Shown here one piece after another: positions 56,949 to 64,000 of a stretch of DNA of 64,000 nucleotides; within the stretch, counting starts at the first letter, position 1, and each line of letters begins with the position of its first letter. The notes below the pieces were generated by a model, which saw only the letters and a list, made by a program, of their open reading frames with translations, ran no database searches and was not told the origin of the DNA. The DNA is from Mytilus edulis (lineage: Eukaryota > Mollusca > Bivalvia > Mytilida > Mytilidae), in NCBI RefSeq assembly GCF_963676685.1, contig NC_092357.1:20984647-21048646 (forward strand), in the 5' to 3' direction. Position numbers and translations under genes: made by a program.

Positions 56949-58539
56949 TACGGGGCGCCGAATGGGACTCTTGTGGTTTTGTACAAAATTCAATTCTGTC
57001 ATAACAAAATCATTTTTGTCTTACAAAACTATGTGCTACAGACTTGTTTTGTGAGAACTTCAATTTTGTGATGACAAAATTCATTTGTGTAGACAAAATT
57101 CATTTTTGTAGACAAAATTCATTTTTGTAGACAAAATTCATATTTGTCATGACAAAAGTCAATTTTGTCTAAAAGGTATGCAAATATAAACATATTTGCA
57201 TACAAAATTGACTTTTGTTACCTGATATGGAAATTAAATCACAAAAGTTAATTGTGTGAGGTAAGATTCAATTTTGTGAGACAAAATTGACTTTTGTGAG
57301 ACAAAATTAACTTTTGTGAGACAAAATTGACTTTTGTGAGACAAAATTGATTTTTGTGAGACAAAATTCAATTTTGTGAGACAAAATTCAATTTTGTCAA
57401 TTTTGTTGAGACAAAAGTCAATTTTGTTAATTTTGTTGAGACAAAAGTCAATTCTGTCAATTTTGTTGAGACAAAAATCAATTTTGTTGAGACAAAAATC
57501 AATTTTGTTGAGACAAAAGTAAATTTTGTTAATTTTGTTGAGACAAAAGTCAATTTTGTTAATTTTGTTGAGACAAAAGTCAATTTTGTTAATTTTGTTG
57601 AGACAAAAGTCAATTTTGTCAATTTTGTTGAGACAAAAGTCAATTTTGTCAATTTTGTTGAGACAAAAGTCAATTTTGTGACGACAAAATTCATTTTTGT
57701 GACGACAAAATTCAATTTTGTAACAACAAAATTGACTTTTATGAGACAAAATTGACTTTCGTGAGACAAAATTGACTTTCGTGAGACAAAAATCTATTTT
57801 GTTGAGACAAAATTCAATTTTGTTGAGACAAAATTCAATTTTGTCAATTTTGTTGAGACAAAAGTCAATTTTGTCAATTTTGTTGAGACAAAAGTCAATT
57901 TTGTCTCACAAAAGTCAATTTTGTCAATTTGGTTGCGACAAAAGTCAATTTTGTCAATTTTGTTGAGACAAAAGTCAATTTTATCAATTTTGTTGAGACA
58001 AAAGTCAATTTTGTCTCACAAAAGTCAATTTTGTCAATTTGGTTGAGACAAAAGTCAATTTTGTCAATTTTGTTGAGACAAAAGTCAATTTTGTCAATTT
58101 TGTTGAGACAAAATTCAATTTTGTCAATTTTGTTGAGACAAAAGTCAATTTTGTCAATTTTGTTGAGACAAAAGTCAATTTTGTCAATTTTGTTGAGACA
58201 AAATTCATTTTTGTCAATTTTGTGTAACAAAAGTCGATTTTGTATGCAAATTAGTTCACAGAAACCAAACTAAACTAATTTGAATACAAAATTGACTTTT
58301 GTCGCCCAATTTTCAAATTAGGTAACAAAATTCAAGTCTGTGTAACAAAAATGAATTTTGTCATGACAAAAGTGACTTTTGTCCGCTGATAGATAATTTT
58401 GTATGACAAAATTTTAAATTTGTAGTATGATACAAATTTTGTTAAACTGAACTTATTTTTGTTGAACAAAAGTCACTTTTGTCCGTACAAAATTGAATTT
58501 TGAGTACAAAACCACAAGAGTCCCATTCGGCGCCCCGTA
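56949..58539. mobile_element. 1591-bp foldback/MITE-like element with perfect 36-bp inverted ends
   Basis: The left end 56949-56984 starts 'tacggggcgccgaatgggac' and ends 'ggttttgtac'. The right end 58504-58539 is its exact reverse complement. A 5-bp direct repeat GACAG (56944-56948 and 58540-58544) flanks the element and fits a target-site duplication. Between the ends the sequence is built of acaaaa/ttttgt words, loosely arranged at first and then as a regular 30-bp array. There is no coding capacity beyond frames that the repeat keeps open by chance. Confidence 0.93.
57235..58230. repeat. 30-bp palindromic array inside the foldback element
   Basis: The unit is 'acaaaagtcaattttgt' plus 'caattttgttgag', exactly 30 bases. 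It is most regular at 57400-57670 and 57840-58215. Each unit contains acaaaa...ttttgt as an inverted pair; the array as a whole also switches strand: left of about 57400 and around 57720-57790 the units read in reverse ('gacaaaattgacttttgtga'). Long open frames on both strands follow from the period being a multiple of three. Confidence 0.95.
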
Positions 58540-58544
58540 GACAG

Positions 58545-60210
58545 GGGAGTGTGTGTGCATACCATTATTTAAATTTTCTAAACCTTCTTTTTCAATATTT
58601 TGTGCATTTCTTGGTAATATACTGTCAGACCTCGAGTGCTGCTTTACAAAAACGATCAACTTACAAGTAATGTAGGGGAAGGAAACTAGCTAAAAAGACC
58701 AAAAATAAGCCACAACTAATGGGATCTCATTGGGGGTTCTGTTCACGGATCTCGCTTTATAGTTACTATTTATTTTTTTTAGATTCCCGCATCCCGCTTA
58801 CACTATGTAAGTAAACAATTCTAATATTTTTGTAATTTCCTATGTCCCGCTAAACTTCATTTCCAGTTTTCACGGCACAATAATTTGACTATTAGTGACA
58901 CTAAGTAGGCCTACTGTGGTATTTTCAGTGGGTATTTTACCAATAAGGCCATATATTTCGGTGTGTAGAAATACCGCAAAGGAATTCTTAATGGCGCTGA
59001 CTAAGAAGAAAGTTTTTGCATTAAGGACACCAGAGACATATATACACATGTGTATATGTCTCTGAGGACACTAAAACGATGTTTTAAGATCACAGAGAAT
59101 ATGGATATATAGGAGGATATGATTAAATACCTCATATCTGTAAAGTTAGGTATCAATAGATATTGTAATTTCGGTTGTAATTTTGAAGTTAAATGACTTT
59201 TTAATCAACGCGTGCCACTCGGCACGTGACCAACGGCTTATTGCAAATTCACTAATCATCATGTTCAATCAACCTAATCCAATACACAATTGTCTTTTTA
59301 TCGTCACTTATTGATTAATTAATGGTTGTTGTTGAATAAACCTAACGGTTTAGCGTGGTAAAATTTCAAGTTTATGAAAGAAAAATAAAAAAAAAAAATG
59401 AATTTTGTGTTTTAAAACTTTGCCTTTGTTATATTTTGTTTTTAAGGAAATTGCTATGCAAGTTTTTTTTTAAATTAAAGAAACCTATTTTGAGATACAA
59501 ATTGAGACAAAAATGCTTTTGAGATTTCGTTTCCTTGTTAACAACACAAGAGTTTACATATATTATCATTATACCTTGAATGAGTGACATATGCATGAGA
59601 GTATGTGGTGTCCGTGGGTTTCTTCAAAATCCGATTACAGAAGTAATATAGAAAAACTCCAAGAGGTAAAATTATATTACGTTTTAAAAAGAGACTATAA
59701 ATCATAACTGTCTCCTATGAACAATAACTTTAAAACTGATGTCAATGCTTTTTTTTAACAATTCATCTTTATTTCAACAATTGAAGATGAATACCATTTT
59801 ATTTTATAATGTAATAAGCATCGTGATGTAAGAAATATAATTCACAATGTGTAGGCGCGAATCTAGAGCTTGAAGCGGAGGTTTGGGGGAGGGGGTACGT
59901 GATAAATGTTTAGAATACTAGATAAGTTTTCTTGTTATATAAAACCATATGTTTTTCAATAAATGGCAAACTTTTTGTTCATCCGGCATATGGTTACTCT
60001 AAATAAACTTTTGATTAGTTTAATTATTTGATTACAGATCGTATCTACCCGTTTTGCAATTGCTGTATCACCCTAAATGAGGCTAATAAAGATATGTATA
60101 ATAAAATATAGAGGTAGCAGTCTTGGATTGTCTTAATTAAATCCTTTGATCCTCTAATTATCAAGTTATCCTCTGGCCAATGTAATTATGACTTGTGTAT
60201 ATTTAAAGAA
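58545..60210. other. Intergenic stretch
   Basis: No gene seen. A near-palindrome 'agagacatatatacacatg' with 'tgtatatgtctct' lies at 59033-59064. The rest is AT-rich without a recognised repeat. Confidence 0.4.
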
Positions 60211-60214
60211 GTTA

Positions 60215-60930
60215 CTATATATATCTTTATTCTCATAAAGCAAATGCATTACATCGGTACAGAGATAACAAATACAACAATAAATATTTACAATATGTAC
60301 AAAACAAGCGAGAGATGTTACAAAAGTTACAAGCCAGGAGTACAAGCACGGGCCGACAAACACAAGTATTTATATTTTCTATAAAAAAAACAAAGCTTCT
60401 TCAGAACTGGTTTTCTTGTACTTGACATAACTTCAGAGAATTTAACTGTATTTTGCCGTTTTGTAAAATATGCAGTTAAAAACTCTTTTCGTTTTTGATT
60501 GAAAAATTTGCATTCAAATATAAAATGATATTCGTCACCTATTTGTCGATTGTTACATAGACTGCAAAAGCGGTTTTCTCTGATTACGTTTTGCCATCTT
60601 CCTGTTTCAATCGGCAACTTAGTATTAGTCGTTTGAAACCGACAAAAAACAATAGCGTCTTTGAAGTCCAAAATATTAAAATATTCTTCAATTTCAAGTT
60701 TTTCTTAAAATTTTTGTAGTTTATACCTTTTGACGAATTTTGAATGAGGGAATTCCAGTTTTGAATATATTGATCTAGCAATCTCTGCTTTATGACAGTT
60801 TTTAACCATTCTTTATTAACAAAATTTTGTGACTCCCATATGTTTGAGAAACCACAATCTTGAAATATTTTTTGTATAAACAAGATCCATTTTATCTGGT
60901 TATTATGTAGCGACAACGTGTCACCCTATT
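60215..60930 (-). mobile_element. 5'-truncated LINE with frameshift, minus strand
   Basis: Two overlapping frames on the minus strand (60916-60584 and 60671-60327) together give a LINE ORF end. The upstream part has LHNNQIKWILFIQKIF and a run typical of the region after the reverse transcriptase. The downstream part has NRFCSLCNNRQIGDEYHFIF followed by EC, the CxxC...DExHFxxxC zinc motif. The frame changes near 60700, so the copy is dead. A polyadenylation signal (tttatt on the plus strand, 60226-60231) marks the 3' end. Confidence 0.85.
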
Positions 60931-63135
60931 CAATATATAGTAAAGATAACATTAAAAAATATTTTAAGATTTTCAAGCGGTGTGGTTGGGTGTCACGTTG
61001 ACAGGGGGGGGGGGGGCTGGGTTCACCTTAATTATGATTAAAACATGTTTTTTGTACTGCCTCTAATCAACAGAAACTAAAATCTCATTAAAAATGAAAA
61101 ATCAGAATATATTTTAATATAAAATTTGTAGAACAGAACTTAAGTATCCCATAAAACATAATGAATCATTATGTATACATGCAGAGACCAAAGCAGCAAA
61201 GATATAGTCAATAGAATCTATTTGCATTTGCCTATGTTCTATCCTTATAAAACCTTGCTGTGAGGCATGGTCCCGGACATCAGAAAAATGAATGAAGTAT
61301 TGGCAACTGGACGTTAAGCAACCAAATATAAATCCTCACTTTTCCGTGAAGTGTTCACAATTATTTGTCTTTTTAAAATTAAAAGGATTAAAAATTCCCA
61401 AACTGAAAAGAGTTGAAAATACTTTATTACTTTAGAAGTAAAAATTATAACAGACAGAATAAATACGGCAGAAACAAACAAATAGGAAAAAAATAGAGAA
61501 CAATTTAAAATACCATATATACATGTTTAAACAGTATACTAGCAGATTATGAACGGGTCAAGGTTGAGCGAACGTGAATTTCTACCTATTACACTAAAAA
61601 GGTGACAATCAATTTTTTTAGGCACGTGTGTCGAATACACATTCGATAACTTTCTAATTAAAAAAAGGTATAATTGTAAAATTTAAAATTATGAATTTTT
61701 AAAAAGTCTATTTTTATATGCCATGTCCTTTGTAACAGTTGTATCATTCCATCAGGTCCTTAGTGCACATTTTTGTTCTTAGTGCACTAAGGAGATCCTT
61801 TGCGGTATTACTACGGACCCCATATATTTGAAGCTGTTCAAAATACTGTACATTATAGGTACGTGTATCAGATTGAACAATAATTGTCATATATATAAAA
61901 AGAATAGGTAATCTGGTATGAAATATGTCCACTGGAACGACCGTGCAAGTGCTATATATATATTATAGCCAGTCAAGGTCGTTAAAAACTTCCATTTGTT
62001 GTTGTCCACTGAAAATAAGCTCTTGAATACACGAATCCCCGTTTTATTAATGCCAAATTTATTTGTTAGTATTTCTTATTCTTTTTCTTATGATTTTATC
62101 ATATTTTTTTTGTGAAATTTTCTGTGTGGTTGAACATGAAATTGCCTCCGATGCTACAAAGAAAATTTGTTTAATGTCAAATGTTGCAATATATGCTAAG
62201 TATTACACGTGGACAGGATGTTCCCCAAAAAATAAGTTATACACACCCCAAGGGTACACGCTAGTGTCATATGGAAAATTACTGGGTCACCTGTAAGATG
62301 GTAATCAGCCATGCAACTAATCAGGTTACTTAACTGACCATGTCACTTCAATTTAAAGTTTATCGGTAGATCAAAATGATAAATTCGTTTTAATTAAGCA
62401 TTTCAGATCTAAAGGATTTATCATTATAATGAAGTGAAATAATTAAACCATATCGTATTATTTTCAAAAGATTATTTATTTTCATATTTTTTTTATCTAT
62501 GCCGGGAAAGAATTGAAAACTGTATTTATAATTTTTAAATTTATTTTATAAAAAAATCCGTGTAGGTCTCATGGAATGGAACCCACGCATTCCTACTTAA
62601 GATTTATAAAGGAGTAGGTTCGGTAAGACCCCATTTTCGGCCCCAAAATATAGCAGTTTTACTAAATTGTATAGTACTAGAACCGAACACCTGTTTTGGG
62701 ATATATATACATAACGTGACGGTACCCAAATTGCACCTATTTTGACAGTTTTTTCAACTACGTATTTTTATGATCAAGACAAAAAAAATCATTTTGTGTT
62801 TATTTTGTAGCCGTATCCTTCTTTATTATATTGGTACACCAATTTGATTTTCAATCCATATGGAATCATAGAAAAATTAGTCTGAACTAACCTCCAAACC
62901 ATCAATGATTCTGTTATGAGGAGTACCCAAATTGCATCCATGCTTAAATTCGCATCGTCAAAAGTCGAATAACAGAGCTTTTGTTTAATTTTTTCAAATA
63001 TTTTGAACAATTGGATATTTTTCCATGCTTACTCTTCATTTTTTAAGAAATGGTTACTTGAAACATATTGTATTTGCTAATTTTAAACAGATAACGTTTT
63101 GATGACGTCGCATGGCGACGTTTCGGTACGTTTTG
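60931..63135. other. Intergenic stretch
   Basis: No gene seen. A poly-G run lies at 61004-61016. At 62600-62760 the text 'ggagtaggttcggtaagac' and 'cggccccaaaatatagc' has a diverged partner near 63858-63910 ('ggagtaaacccgggaaaac', 'tgcccctaaactgag'), suggesting an interspersed repeat in direct orientation. 'acccaaattgca' occurs at 62727 and 62927. Confidence 0.4.
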
Positions 63136-63141
63136 CTTTTT

Positions 63142-63185
63142 CAGAGCCAGTCTGTGATAAAACCATGCAAAATGGTCCAAATCCA
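63142..63185 (+). repeat. Sequence related to the left end of the TTAA transposon
   Basis: 'gagccagtctgtgataaaac' and 'catgcaaaatggtcc' align with 'gagcctgtccatgagaaaac' and 'catgcaaaatagtcc' at 22528-22562 with a few changes. It is preceded by 'ttttca', not TTAA. It may be the end of a related element that runs past the window, or a solo remnant. Confidence 0.55.
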
Positions 63186-64000
63186 AAATATTCCAATCAG
63201 ACTGATATTTTGTATTTTAAATACCTTATATGTAATAACTATTTGTGCAAAATATTTTGAAAAAATATTCAGCCATTATTTGTGTATGCCGAACATTCGA
63301 TAATTGTCTATTTCTGTACTGACAAATGGCCATTTCAAGCCTATTTTAGGGTATTTTGACCTGATTTTTTTTTTGTTTTGTAGAAAAAATACAGCTTAAT
63401 GATAACAAATATCTTAAATAACAACTTAAAATGAAAGGAAATTATGATAATTCAAAAAGTTGTGAGATCTCTCAATACCCCTACTAACAGGTTGAAATTG
63501 CATGGTTTTGAAAAAGTGCCGATTCAGCAAAATTTGTATATTTTTAAAGGCTTGAATCATGTAAGATCATGTTTTATTTTCAATAAAATGTAATATTTCA
63601 TGAAGCTTATATATTTATCTACAAAATGCAAGAAAATGGTGCTCGGCAAGTGATACCTTCTTACGAGAAAATAATAATTAAAGATAGGCGTGATGGCCAT
63701 TTTGCCGATTTTTTGATTTTTTTATCTGTTTCATTAGAAACTTTTTAAAAGTATGTAATAGTCAAACTATAAGAAAAATAATGACTGAACTAATGTTTAC
63801 TGGTTATATTAATTGAATAAACCAAGTTTAACTTAGTTTAAATTATAAAATATACTAAAGGAGTAAACCCGGGAAAACCGCTTTTTTGCATTTTTTGCCC
63901 CTAAACTGAGCATTTTTACCATATGTTTAAAATCTTAACTTATTCAAAAGTAAATTACTTTAGTAACTTAAAATGGGCTGTTTTATTTACAATACTATGC
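63186..64000. other. End of window, AT-rich
   Basis: No gene seen. 'ttgcatggttttgaaaaag' at about 63497 echoes the inner end sequence of the TTAA transposon. The repeat partner of 62600 lies at 63858-63910. Confidence 0.35.

Noticed and set aside
57234..58273. Long open frames on both strands (up to 171 codons) rich in FCLNKIDKI or TFVSTKLTKL repeats
   Set aside because: They follow from a 30-bp repeat, a multiple of three without stops. No start context, domain or non-repeat sequence supports a protein.

Overview
The window is nuclear DNA of a metazoan, most likely a marine mussel (Mytilidae, probably Mytilus). The sequence is AT-rich, genes are split by introns with GT-AG borders, and the same interspersed repeats recur again and again. 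I recognise several of these from Mytilus genomes from memory, not from a search. There are no bacterial-type operons, rRNA genes, CRISPR arrays or functional tRNA genes.

Layout. 0.7-2.0 kb: the last two coding exons of a gene with a C-terminal ShKT domain; the rest lies upstream of the window. 5.9-10.2 kb: a decayed copy of a Mab-21/cGAS-like gene with a recognisable 5' non-coding exon. 12.1-15.7 kb: a very degenerate minisatellite-like tract. 17.06-19.02 kb: a DNA element with long inverted ends. 20.6-21.5 kb: a duplicate of the Mab-21-like promoter and first exon with no coding exon behind it. 22.53-30.99 kb: an 8.5 kb DNA transposon with TTAA target duplication carrying a four-exon transposase-like gene (minus strand). 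31.1-35.0 kb: the second promoter copy and an intact 661-codon Mab-21/cGAS-like gene. 36.8-40.1 kb: two opposed tRNA-derived SINEs and two LINE tails. 44.3-54.1 kb: a complete ten-exon astacin metalloprotease gene whose introns are full of local duplications and two arrays of short palindromes. 54.4-64.0 kb: repeats, including a 1.59 kb element with perfect 36-bp inverted ends whose core is an array of 30-bp palindromic units, another LINE tail, and a sequence resembling the end of the 8.5 kb transposon.

Four interspersed families recur and are given letters here. Family A (about 300 bp) contains the antisense-readable block 'gagacaactctcc...tacggccttcaac...tatagtcagctataaaa'. Family B ends in 'gttgttgtctctttgacac' and 'ccccatttccatt'. 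Family C contains 'acatcaaacgaat' and 'ggtacaggcattttc'. Family D contains 'gatgagtctt', 'gtagacgaaacg' and 'cctggtacctttgataact'.

The host genes fit a bivalve: Mab-21/cGAS-like proteins are strongly expanded there and some relatives act in innate nucleic-acid sensing, while astacins and ShKT proteins are common secreted products. The genes do not form one pathway. The most unusual material is mobile: several elements whose cores or ends are built from iterated short palindromes, each element with its own palindrome.
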